From NCBI GenBank assembly GCA_036501515.1, contig DASYAD010000206.1, positions 21,119-85,118 on the forward strand: a DNA stretch of 64,000 nucleotides, given 5' to 3'. The notes under the pieces were generated by a model. It was not told where the DNA came from. It did not search any database and was given only the letters and a program-made list of their open reading frames with translations. This document shows positions 18,920 to 26,891 of the stretch, in pieces. Position 1 is the stretch's first letter. Each line of letters starts with the position of its first letter. Source of the DNA: Trebonia sp036501515 (GTDB lineage: Bacteria > Actinomycetota > Actinomycetes > Streptosporangiales > Streptosporangiaceae). Position numbers and translations under genes: made by a program.

Positions 18920-19920
18920 AAGCACCACCGGACACCCGGGCGGCGGTCCTCGCCTTCGCGGTCGGCCGCGGACTCCTGGCCGACGACGAGGCGGTGACGC
19001 TGACGGCGCTGGCCGGCGGTGTGTCCAGCGACCTGTGGCGGGTCGCGACGCCAAGCAGGACGATTTGCGTGAAGGTGGCCCTGGCCAGGCTGAAGGTGGC
19101 CGGCGAGTGGCTCGCCCCGGTGTCACGCAACGCCGTCGAGTGCGACTGGCTGCGCTACGCCGCCCTGGTCTGCCCTGGTCAGGTGCCGACCGTGCTCGCG
19201 GACGACGCCGGCGCCGGCCTGTTCGCGATGGAGTACCTGCCACCCGAGCGGTACCCGCTGTGGAAGGTGCGCCTGCTGGCCGGCGAGGTCGACGCGCGGG
19301 CGGCCGCCGGCGTCGGGGCGCTGGCCGGCCGGCTGCATGCCAGCAGCGCGGCCGACGGCGGCGCGCCGGCCAGGTTCGCCACCGACGACAACTTCGACGC
19401 GCTGCGCATCGGTCCGTACCTGCGCGCCACCGCCGCGCGCCACCCGGAGGTCGCCGACCGTTTCGCTGACCTCGCGCGGCGGACGGCGACCACCCGGCTG
19501 GCGGTGGTCCACGGCGACGTCAGCCCGAAGAACATCCTGCTCGGACCGCACGGGCCGGTGCTACTCGACGCGGAGTGCGCCTGGTTCGGCGACCCGGCTT
19601 TCGACGTGGCGTTCTGCCTGAACCACCTGCTGCTGAAGTCCGTGCTGCTGCCCGCACAGGCAGCCGCGCTGCTGGCCGCCGCCGGCGCCCTGGCCCGCGC
19701 ACACGCCGCGTTCGTCGACTGGGAGGCACCCGGGTCACTGGAGGCGCGCGTCGCGTCGCTGATCCCGGCCCTGGCGCTGGCCAGAATCGACGGACTGTCC
19801 CCGGTCGAGTACCTCGACCAAGCGCAGCGCGACACGGTCCGGCGGATCAGCCTGCGCCTGCTGAAGGAGCCGCGGGACAACCTTGACGAGCTGTTCGCCC
19901 GCTGGACCGCCACGGCCTAG
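18916..19920 (+). CDS. APH-fold small-molecule kinase (phosphotransferase)
   Basis: Aminoglycoside-phosphotransferase/choline-kinase fold, 334 residues. The Brenner-type motif VHGDVSPKNILL holds catalytic Asp201 and Asn206, and the metal Asp218 is in LLDAECAWFGDP. CVKVA carries the ATP-site Lys near residue 53. Here the acidic DAE replaces the more common DWE/DFD. The ATG at 18916 overlaps the stop of the enolase paralogue. In a sugar catabolic operon it is far more likely to phosphorylate a pathway metabolite than an antibiotic. Phosphorylation to feed the enolase-like enzyme is a testable inference. Confidence 0.85.
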   Translation: MKAPPDTRAAVLAFAVGRGLLADDEAVTLTALAGGVSSDLWRVATPSRTICVKVALARLKVAGEWLAPVSRNAVECDWLRYAALVCPGQVPTVLADDAGAGLFAMEYLPPERYPLWKVRLLAGEVDARAAAGVGALAGRLHASSAADGGAPARFATDDNFDALRIGPYLRATAARHPEVADRFADLARRTATTRLAVVHGDVSPKNILLGPHGPVLLDAECAWFGDPAFDVAFCLNHLLLKSVLLPAQAAALLAAAGALARAHAAFVDWEAPGSLEARVASLIPALALARIDGLSPVEYLDQAQRDTVRRISLRLLKEPRDNLDELFARWTATA

Positions 19921-19949
19921 CCGACCCCCACGAAAGCAGATAGGACACG

Positions 19950-21011
19950 ATGTTGCAGATCACCGAGTTGCTTACCCCCGCACCGGGGCCGCTGTGGCGA
20001 CTGGTGCGCCAGGCCGGGGTCGAGGAAGTCGTCACCCTGCTTGACGGCGCCGAGCAGCTGTGGCGCTGGCCGCACGGCGCGGGCTCGCAGGACTGGACAC
20101 CCGCCCCCTATCAGCTTCCCGGCCCGGGAGAGCGGCCGTGGGAATTGCCGGCGCTCCGCCGCCTGCAGGCGGCGTACCGTGAGTACGGGCTGACGCTCAG
20201 CGCGATCGAGGACACCCCGCCGATGGACGACATCCGGCTGGGCGGCGCGCGCCGTGACGAGCAGATCGACTGGGTGTGCGCGCAGATCCGCGCGATGGGC
20301 CAGCTCGGCATCCCGCTGCTTTGCTACAACTGGCACGCGATCACCGCCTGGGCCCGCACCGAGCGCGCCGTCCGGCTGCGCGGCGGAGCGCTTTCGACCG
20401 GCTACGACGACGCCGTGATGCGCCAGCCGCCGCCGCTCGCCGAGCCGGGCACCGTCAGCGCCGACCAGCTGTGGGACGGGCTCGAGTACTTCCTGCGCGC
20501 GGTCGTGCCGGTCGCGGAGGAGGCGGGCGTGCGGCTCGCGATGCACCCCGACGACCCGCCGATCCCCGAGGTCAGGGGCGTGCCGCGGATCATGGGCACG
20601 CCGGAGGCGTTCGACCGGCTGATCTCCGTCGTCGACAGCCCGGCGAACGGGATCACCCTCTGCCAGGGCAACTTCACCCTGATGACGGCCGACCTGCCGG
20701 GCCTGATCCGGCATTTCGCGGGCGAGAAGCAGAAAGTGTTCTTCGTCCACTTCCGCGACGTCTTCGGCGACCGTCACCACTTCATCGAGACCTTCCACGA
20801 CGAAGGCCCGACGGACATGTACGCGTGCATGCGCGCCTACGCGGAGGCCGGCTTCGACGGCCCGTTGCGCCCGGACCACGTGCCCGCGCTCGAGGGCGAG
20901 ACCAACGACAGCTTCGGCTACACGAACCTAGGCCGCCTGTTCGCGATCGGCTACATAGCCGGCCTCCGCGAGGCCGCCTACGGCCGCCGCCCGACCGAGT
21001 ACCGCCGCTGA
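19950..21011 (+). CDS. UxuA-like sugar-acid dehydratase
   Basis: Mannonate-dehydratase-type TIM-barrel protein of 353 residues. The HPDDPP motif is at 200-204, with metal ligands Cys238 (LCQG), His267 (VHFRD), Asp309 and His310 (RPDH). It starts with a tight LWRLVRQAGV strand-helix as in UxuA. D-mannonate dehydratases make 2-keto-3-deoxy-gluconate; the exact stereochemistry of the substrate here is unknown. AGGA lies 6 bases before the ATG at 19950. It is a full-length paralogue of the truncated gene at the window start, so the island is bordered by two copies. Confidence 0.85.
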   Translation: MLQITELLTPAPGPLWRLVRQAGVEEVVTLLDGAEQLWRWPHGAGSQDWTPAPYQLPGPGERPWELPALRRLQAAYREYGLTLSAIEDTPPMDDIRLGGARRDEQIDWVCAQIRAMGQLGIPLLCYNWHAITAWARTERAVRLRGGALSTGYDDAVMRQPPPLAEPGTVSADQLWDGLEYFLRAVVPVAEEAGVRLAMHPDDPPIPEVRGVPRIMGTPEAFDRLISVVDSPANGITLCQGNFTLMTADLPGLIRHFAGEKQKVFFVHFRDVFGDRHHFIETFHDEGPTDMYACMRAYAEAGFDGPLRPDHVPALEGETNDSFGYTNLGRLFAIGYIAGLREAAYGRRPTEYRR

Positions 21012-21026
21012 CGCCGCCTGCTCGGG

Positions 21027-21509
21027 CTACCAGGGAAGGCTCGAGCTGGTCCAGTGCGTCAGCGTGTCCAGGTCTTCCATCTGGTTGACGTGCCTGGGCG
21101 GCGTCGCGAACGTCGCGTAGGGGCGGACCCTGATCACGACGCGCTGCTCCTCCTGCGCCATCGCGGCGATCTGCGCCCGCCGCTCGTCGGGCACCGGTTC
21201 GCCGGCCATCAGCTCGACGACCCGGCGCAAGAGGTCGGCTGACCGTTCGGGATCCCGCTCGATGACCGCCGTCCCGTACACCTGCAGGTAGGTCGGCGGC
21301 CACTGCTCGTCGAGCACGCACAGGCTGACATGCGGATCCCGGTCGACCGCTTTGGCCTTGCCGCGCTCCTCCATGGTGGACACGAGGATGTCGTCGCCGT
21401 CCATGACGTAGTAGACCACCGTCATCGCGGGCCCGTGCTCGCGCCGGCCGTACCCGAAGATGCAGGTCCGGTGGTCCCGCACGAACTGGCGCCGCTTATC
21501 CGCTTCCAT
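21027..21509 (-). CDS. PPOX-class (flavin/F420) oxidoreductase-like protein
   Basis: Split-barrel pyridoxamine-phosphate-oxidase-like protein of 160 residues. Recognisable parts are a small N-terminal helix, TVVYYVMDGDDILVST, KAKAVDRDPHVSL and the VYGTAVI strand, typical of F420- or flavin-binding members in actinomycetes. Start at 21509 (ATG) is set by GAGAGG just upstream; a longer reading to 21716 is low-complexity and has no site. The C-terminal region ends PPRHVNQMEDL and W-rich residues. It converges on the island and shares no operon. Cofactor and substrate are not determined. Confidence 0.8.
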   Translation of the reverse strand: MEADKRRQFVRDHRTCIFGYGRREHGPAMTVVYYVMDGDDILVSTMEERGKAKAVDRDPHVSLCVLDEQWPPTYLQVYGTAVIERDPERSADLLRRVVELMAGEPVPDERRAQIAAMAQEEQRVVIRVRPYATFATPPRHVNQMEDLDTLTHWTSSSLPW

Positions 21510-21633
21510 CTTTGGCCTCTCGTGTCGCCGCTGCGAGTCCGGGCGTGCCCCGTTTCGGTGGCACTTGTCATGAGTGCCCGGCCTCATTCGCGAAACGATA
21601 GCGACATAACGCGCCGCATAGCATCGGCGGGTG

Positions 21634-22083
21634 TCAGGCGGACATTCGCCGGTGCAGCGCCGCGATGTCCCGGTGGTCTTTAGCCCGCAGCAGCGTCTGC
21701 TTGTACGCCAGGACATCGGTGAGCGGAGCGAACAGCCAGCCCTGGATGCGCTGGGCCCGGGCGATCAGGTCGTCGGCGTCCCAGTCAGCTGATATCCACC
21801 CCGGTGAGAACTGGATCAGCCCGTTCCACAACAGCGCCATGGGAGCACCGTTGATGCTCCCGGTATCCGGGCAGCCGTATTCGGAAACGCGCTGCCAGGC
21901 CCGCCCGCGGGCCACGATGTCCAGGTCGCGGATGCTCTCCCGGAGCCCGTGGGCCAGCAGCGGGCCGCTGCCGAAGATCACGAAGTCACGGCGGTCCAGG
22001 TCAAGCTCCGTCACCAGGACGGCGAGACGGCGGATGAGCCGGTTTTCCGACAGGGCAGGAACAGCTACTGGCTGGTGCGTCAT
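21634..22083 (-). CDS. nucleotidyltransferase-like protein
   Basis: Small protein of 149 residues with a polymerase-beta-type nucleotidyltransferase core: FGSGPLLAHGL followed by RDLDIVARG, giving the GS...DxD pattern, then a C-terminal helix with KDHRDIAALHR. Similar small proteins act as substrate nucleotidyltransferases or occur in toxin-antitoxin-like pairs. Start ATG at 22083 is fixed by GGAGGGG six to ten bases upstream; the frame stays open much further but as a shadow of the gene opposite. It is divergent from the XRE-STAND-WD40 gene, with 273 bases between. Function unknown. Confidence 0.7.
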   Translation of the reverse strand: MTHQPVAVPALSENRLIRRLAVLVTELDLDRRDFVIFGSGPLLAHGLRESIRDLDIVARGRAWQRVSEYGCPDTGSINGAPMALLWNGLIQFSPGWISADWDADDLIARAQRIQGWLFAPLTDVLAYKQTLLRAKDHRDIAALHRRMSA

Positions 22084-22356
22084 TCGGTTCCCCTCCGGCG
22101 ACGGGCAGGCGGTGCCTGCCGGTGTCGGAGCCCGCCCGGTCACCCCCCCAACGGAATGCCCGGCCGGGCCCGTCCCCCAGCCGTAGCCTGCCGTGTCCAG
22201 GCCGGGCGCACGATGCCTGGCCGAAGGTCCGGACAAGGCCGGACAAGGCCGGACAGCGCGCCGGGCCCGGAACGCGGCGGCGAGCGGCAGGTCGCGGTTT
22301 GGCATCGATACGCGCAATTGCGTGAACCAGCCGCGCGGGCGCGGCGTCTGCGCAAT

Positions 22357-25300
22357 GTGAGTAATGTCAGCGATGTCGCGTCCGTCCCGGTCAGCCGCGA
22401 TCCGGACTTGATCCAGACCCCGGCCGACTTCGCCCGCGCGCTCCAGGCGCTGCGTGACCAGTCCGGGCTGCGGATCCGCGAGGTGGCACGGCTGACCGAC
22501 GGTCAGCGGTCCACCGTGGGCGGCTACTTCTCTGGGCAGCACCTGCCGCTCGACCGGGAGTTGCTCACCCGGCTGCTGACGGTGTGCGGCGAACAGGACC
22601 CCGCCCAGCTCGAACGCTGGCAGCAGGCCCTGATCCGGGTGCGGCGACGGCCGCGGCGGCGGAGCGAGGCACCGTACCGCGGGCTCGCCCGCTACGAGGA
22701 GGCCGACGCGCAGCGCTTCTTCGGCCGGGAGGATGTCACTGACCTGCTCGCTTCCCTGGCCACCGCGCCGTCGGAGCTGCCGCTGCTGCTGATCGGCCCC
22801 TCGGGAGCGGGGAAGTCGTCGGTGCTGCGGGCCGGGCTGCTGCCGCGGCTCGACGAACTCGGCTGGTCCGTCACCGTGACCGACCTGTCGGTCACCAAGG
22901 CGCCGCTGCTGACCGAGCAGGCGGTGCGGCTGACGGCTGAGACGGCCGCTGGGGCCGGCCAGCGGCGGGCCGTCGTCATCGACCAGTTCGAGGCGGCCTT
23001 CACGCTCTGCGAGGACGAGGACGAGCGGAACGGCCTCGTCGCCGCGCTGTGCGAGCTGGCCCGCACCGCGCTGGTCGTGCTCGCGCTGCGGGCCGACTTC
23101 TACGGCCAGGCGATCCACTACCCGCGGCTGCGGCAGGCGCTGCAGGAGCGGCACGTCGTGCTCGGGCCGATGAGCGCCAGCCAGGTGCGCGACGCCGTCG
23201 TGCGGCCCGCGCTGCTCGCCAGGGCCGACGTCGACGAGGGGCTCGTGGCACTGCTGCTGGCCGACCTCGCGCCGCCCGTCCGCGGCGGCGACGCGGCCTA
23301 CGAGGCGGGAGCGCTGCCGTTGCTGTCCCACGCGATGCTCGCCACCTGGGAGCACAGCCGCGGCGGAACGCTGGCGGTGGCCGACTACCAGGCCAGCGGC
23401 GGGATCAGGAACGCGCTGACCCAAACCGCGGAGCAGGCCTACGAAAGCCTCACCGGCGGCCAGCGCAGGCTCGCCAGGCAGCTGTTCCTCCGCCTGGTGC
23501 ACGTCGCGGACGGGGTGCCGCCGAGCCGGGCCTCGGTCGCGCTCGGCGACCTGCCCGGCTGGGGCCAGGCGGGCGACGCCGAACCAGTGCTGGCCACGTT
23601 CGTCGGCGAGCGCATGGTGACCGTGGACGCGGACGCGGCCCAGATCACCCACGACGCGCTGCTGACCGCCTGGCCCCGGCTGCGGACCTGGATCGAGGAG
23701 AACACCGAGGAACTGCGCGACCGGGGCCGGATCGCCGAAGGGGCCAGCGCCTGGGCGGAGGCCGGACGGGAAGAGGAAGCGCTGTGGCGCGGCAGCCGGC
23801 TCGCACTCGCCCGTGACTGGGCGGCCGACCAGGCGAAGCGGGCGGCGCTGTCCGGGCTTGCGCTGTCGTTCGTCGACGCGTCGGTGGCGGCGGGGGCGGC
23901 CAGCGAGCACGCGGCCAGGCGGCGCACCCGCCGCCTGCAGTCGACCGTCGCCGTGCTCGCCGCCCTGGTGCTCGCCGTGGCCGGCCTTTCCGGTTACGCG
24001 TTCACCCAGCGATCGGCCGCCCGTGACTCCGAGGGGACGGCGCTGCGGGCGGCCAGCACGGCGAACTCGCGTGACGTGGCCTTCACCGCCGACCAGCTGC
24101 GGAGCCAGGATCCGGCGGTGGCCGCGCAGCTCAGCGCCAGCGCGGACGCGTTCGCGCGGACCCCCCAGGCCACCGCCAGCCTGCTTGAGTCAAGCGGCGC
24201 GCCGTCGGTGGCGAGAATCGACGACTCGGCGGGCATCGTGCAGTGGGTGACCGTCAGCCCCGACCGCCGGCTGCTCGCGGCGGCCGGCGCGGACGGCACC
24301 CTGCGACTGTGGAACGTGGCCGAACCCGGGCACCCGGTGCTGGTGCGCGGGCTGCTCCCGGCGAACAGCGCGCACCCGCTGTACGCGGCGGCGTTCAGCC
24401 CGAACGGGAAACTGCTCGCGGCCGCTGGCGCGGATCACGTCGTCACCTTGTGGACGGTCTCCGGTACGAAGGCGACGAGGCTCGCCCGGCCGCTGTCCGG
24501 GCTGGCCGGCACCGTGTACTCGATCGCGTTCAGCCCGGATTCCGGGACGCTCGCCGCGGCCAGCACCGACGGCACGGTCCGCCTGTGGGACGTGGCCAAC
24601 CCCGCGGATGCCACCCCGGACGGCGCGCCGCTGGTCACCGGCGGTGCGAGGACTTACCCGAACTCGGTCGCGTTCAGCCCTGACGGCCAGACGCTCGCGG
24701 CCGGAACCAGTGCCGGCATGGTCTGGCTGTGGCACCTGCCAGGTGCGGCCGCCCGCGCGGCCGGGGGCGCCCCGGCCGGGGGCACGTCAGCCGGGGGCGC
24801 CCCGGCCGCCCTGCCCGGCATGCCGCTGACAGGACCGGCCGAGTCGGTCTCCGGCGTGGCGTTCAGTCCTGACGGGAGCGAGCTCGCCGCCTCGAGCAAA
24901 GACGAGAAGGTATGGCTGTGGCGCGTCAAGCCCGGGCGCGCGGTCCCTGACGGCACGCTGACGGGGGCGGTCAACTGGGTCAACACCGTGGCGTTCAGCC
25001 CGGACGGCCGGTCGCTGGCAGCCGGCACGTCCGGGGCGAAGGTGCTGGTCTGGAGCCTGGCAACCCGGCGCCTGACCGCGAAGCTGCCGCACCCGCAGCC
25101 GGTCACGTCGGTGACCTGGGACGGCCAGGACCGGGTGGCGGCGGCCGGCGCGGACGGCACGGTCTCGCTGTGGGCGCTGCCGTCAGCGGTGATCGACACC
25201 GGCAGCGCGCCGACCCAGCTGGCCTACGGTCCCGGAGGCAGAACCCTCGCGGTCGCCGGCGACGGCAGCGTGCAGCTGTGGGACACCGCAAGCCGCACCC

Positions 25301-26229
25301 TGCTCGCCAGCCATCCCCTGCCCGCCACGACCTACGCCAACGCGACGGCGTTCCGCCCGGCCAAGGCGGGCGCGCCGCTTGTCGCGGTCGCGGTGTCGAA
25401 CGGCACGGTCGAGTTGCTCAACGGGAGCACGCTGGTCCCTGTCGCCCCTCCCCTGGCGGTGATCAGCGGGCCGGGAGCGGCCGAATCGGCCGGCTTCAGC
25501 CCGGACGGCCGGCTGCTGGCCACCGGCGCGGACGACGGTTCTGTGCGCCTGTTCGACGTGACCAACCCGGCCCGCCCCCGGCCGCTCACGGTGGTGCGCG
25601 GTGCGGGCACCACCGACCCCATCTACACGGTGGTGTTCGCGCCGGACGGCGCGACGGTCGCCGCCGCAAGCGTCAACACTGACTCGGTGCAGCTGTGGCG
25701 GCTCACCAGCGGCGACGGGCTGGTACGAGCGGGTCCTGACCTCGGCGGGATGGCCAGCTACCCGATCGGGCTGGCGTTCACGCCGGACAGCCGCACGCTC
25801 GCGATCGGCAACTCTGACAAGAACGTGTACCTGTGGGACGTGGCCAGCCCGGCCCGTCCGCGGCGTCTCGGCGCGCCGCTGACCGGGCCGTCGGGGCAGA
25901 CCTGGTCGGTGTCGATCAGTCCCGACGGCAAGACGCTGGCGGCGGGCGCCAACGACGGCACGGTCTGGATGTGGAGCCTGGCGGACCCGGCGCACCCGGC
26001 GCTGACCGCCACCCTCAGCGGGCTGCCCGGCCACGTCTTCTCGGTGGCGTTCTCCCCCGACGGCGCGCAGCTGGCCGCCGCCAGCTTTGACGACGACACG
26101 GTGCGCCTGTGGGACACCAGCCCGGCGGCGGCGCGGGCCGCGGTCTGCGCGAACCTGGGGCAGCCGCTGTCCCCCGCCGAATGGGCGAGCTACGTCCCGG
26201 GGGTGCCGTACCGTGCGCCCTGCCCGTGA
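22357..26229 (+). CDS. XRE-HTH / STAND NTPase / WD40 repeat protein
   Basis: Very large protein (about 1290 residues). Order: XRE-type HTH at about 15-80, STAND NTPase (nSTAND1 type) from about 105 with FFGRE, Walker A GPSGAGKSS near 147 and Walker B VVVIDQFE-like sequence (read as AVVIDQFE), a transmembrane helix near 527-550, then 14 WD40 blades (SPDG..LAA...DGTVRLWD) to the end, enough for two seven-bladed propellers. STAND proteins sense a ligand through the repeats and switch by NTP-driven oligomerisation. GTG at 22357 is the best start near the HTH, but no strong ribosome site was seen. The 273-base gap upstream holds a 10-bp palindrome (22313-22322) and three GGCCGGACAA-like repeats (22226-22257). 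Confidence 0.85.
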   Translation: MSNVSDVASVPVSRDPDLIQTPADFARALQALRDQSGLRIREVARLTDGQRSTVGGYFSGQHLPLDRELLTRLLTVCGEQDPAQLERWQQALIRVRRRPRRRSEAPYRGLARYEEADAQRFFGREDVTDLLASLATAPSELPLLLIGPSGAGKSSVLRAGLLPRLDELGWSVTVTDLSVTKAPLLTEQAVRLTAETAAGAGQRRAVVIDQFEAAFTLCEDEDERNGLVAALCELARTALVVLALRADFYGQAIHYPRLRQALQERHVVLGPMSASQVRDAVVRPALLARADVDEGLVALLLADLAPPVRGGDAAYEAGALPLLSHAMLATWEHSRGGTLAVADYQASGGIRNALTQTAEQAYESLTGGQRRLARQLFLRLVHVADGVPPSRASVALGDLPGWGQAGDAEPVLATFVGERMVTVDADAAQITHDALLTAWPRLRTWIEENTEELRDRGRIAEGASAWAEAGREEEALWRGSRLALARDWAADQAKRAALSGLALSFVDASVAAGAASEHAARRRTRRLQSTVAVLAALVLAVAGLSGYAFTQRSAARDSEGTALRAASTANSRDVAFTADQLRSQDPAVAAQLSASADAFARTPQATASLLESSGAPSVARIDDSAGIVQWVTVSPDRRLLAAAGADGTLRLWNVAEPGHPVLVRGLLPANSAHPLYAAAFSPNGKLLAAAGADHVVTLWTVSGTKATRLARPLSGLAGTVYSIAFSPDSGTLAAASTDGTVRLWDVANPADATPDGAPLVTGGARTYPNSVAFSPDGQTLAAGTSAGMVWLWHLPGAAARAAGGAPAGGTSAGGAPAALPGMPLTGPAESVSGVAFSPDGSELAASSKDEKVWLWRVKPGRAVPDGTLTGAVNWVNTVAFSPDGRSLAAGTSGAKVLVWSLATRRLTAKLPHPQPVTSVTWDGQDRVAAAGADGTVSLWALPSAVIDTGSAPTQLAYGPGGRTLAVAGDGSVQLWDTASRTLLASHPLPATTYANATAFRPAKAGAPLVAVAVSNGTVELLNGSTLVPVAPPLAVISGPGAAESAGFSPDGRLLATGADDGSVRLFDVTNPARPRPLTVVRGAGTTDPIYTVVFAPDGATVAAASVNTDSVQLWRLTSGDGLVRAGPDLGGMASYPIGLAFTPDSRTLAIGNSDKNVYLWDVASPARPRRLGAPLTGPSGQTWSVSISPDGKTLAAGANDGTVWMWSLADPAHPALTATLSGLPGHVFSVAFSPDGAQLAAASFDDDTVRLWDTSPAAARAAVCANLGQPLSPAEWASYVPGVPYRAPCP

Positions 26230-26769
26230 GGCCGGATCGTACGATGGTGGCTTGCTGAGCGGGTTCCTCACGGGTGCCGGGGTATATGACATCAGGTCGC
26301 GGATAGCGACGCTGACGGCCGAGAGCGGCGTGACCGAGTTCGGGTTCTTCGGCAGCAGCCTGGGCTCTTTCATCCTCTGCAACTGCGTGAGCCGGGAAAC
26401 CCCCGGTTTCGCTGGGGCGTTTTCAATACCAGCGGCAATATCGCCCGCGGCCTGTGGAAGATGGCTGACCTCCGGCGCACGAGGGCCGGGGGTGGTCGCT
26501 GCCCCGGCTCGAAGCGGCGTGGGCGGAGCTGCAGTGGCCGGACTTCGGGCGGCTCGACGGCTGCCGGTTCGTGTTCGGGAGCTCGCGGCGCGACGACATC
26601 GGCCCGCTGGGCGCCATCGCGCAGTACCTCGGGCCGATGCTGCGGGCCGGCGCCGAGGTCAGCGTCGACGCGATGCCGGCGATCAGCCACCGGACGACGG
26701 TCATCGCCGGCCTCTGGCGGGCGCCGCGGCTCATCCGCATGGTGCGGTTTCCCGCCGGCCGGCGGTCGT
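26230..26769 (+). pseudogene. frameshifted alpha/beta-hydrolase remnant
   Basis: Protein-like sequence is spread over three frames. The first part carries IRSRIATLTAESG and a nucleophile elbow FFGSSLGSF (GxSxG). Near 26400 the frame changes to FRWGVFNTSGNIARGLWKMAD. Near 26466 it changes again to WSLPRLEAAWAELQWPDFGRLDG, then FVFGSSRRDDIGP and a late His (AISHRTTVIAG) suitable for a catalytic triad. Together these read as one alpha/beta-hydrolase of about 180 residues disabled by two frameshifts, or by sequence errors. There is no start with a ribosome site. It ends in a GC-rich tandem array. Confidence 0.55.
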
Positions 26770-26891
26770 GGCCTGACCGGCGGCGCGTCGGCCTGACCGG
26801 CGGCGCGTCGGCCTCACCGGCGGCGCGTCGGCCTGAGCGCCGGCGGCACGTCGGCCTGAGCGCCGGCGGTCAGGCCTGACGCTCAGGCCTG
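26770..26891. repeat. 20-bp degenerate tandem array anchored on the GH35 stop codon
   Basis: GGCCTG or GGCCTC recurs at 26770, 26790, 26810, 26830, 26853, 26873 and 26886, mostly 20 bases apart with a GGCGGCGCGTC spacer. Read on the minus strand, each unit begins CAGGCC. The last copy is the final two codons of the GH35 gene followed by its TGA stop, so the array runs outward from that stop codon. Confidence 0.8.

Noticed and set aside
18916..19920. Aminoglycoside resistance gene
   Set aside because: APH fold only; translational coupling to catabolic genes points to metabolite phosphorylation.
21634..23910. 758-codon open frame on the minus strand
   Set aside because: Only the last 149 codons look like protein and have a ribosome site (start 22083). 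The rest is the shadow of the STAND-WD40 gene in GC-rich DNA.
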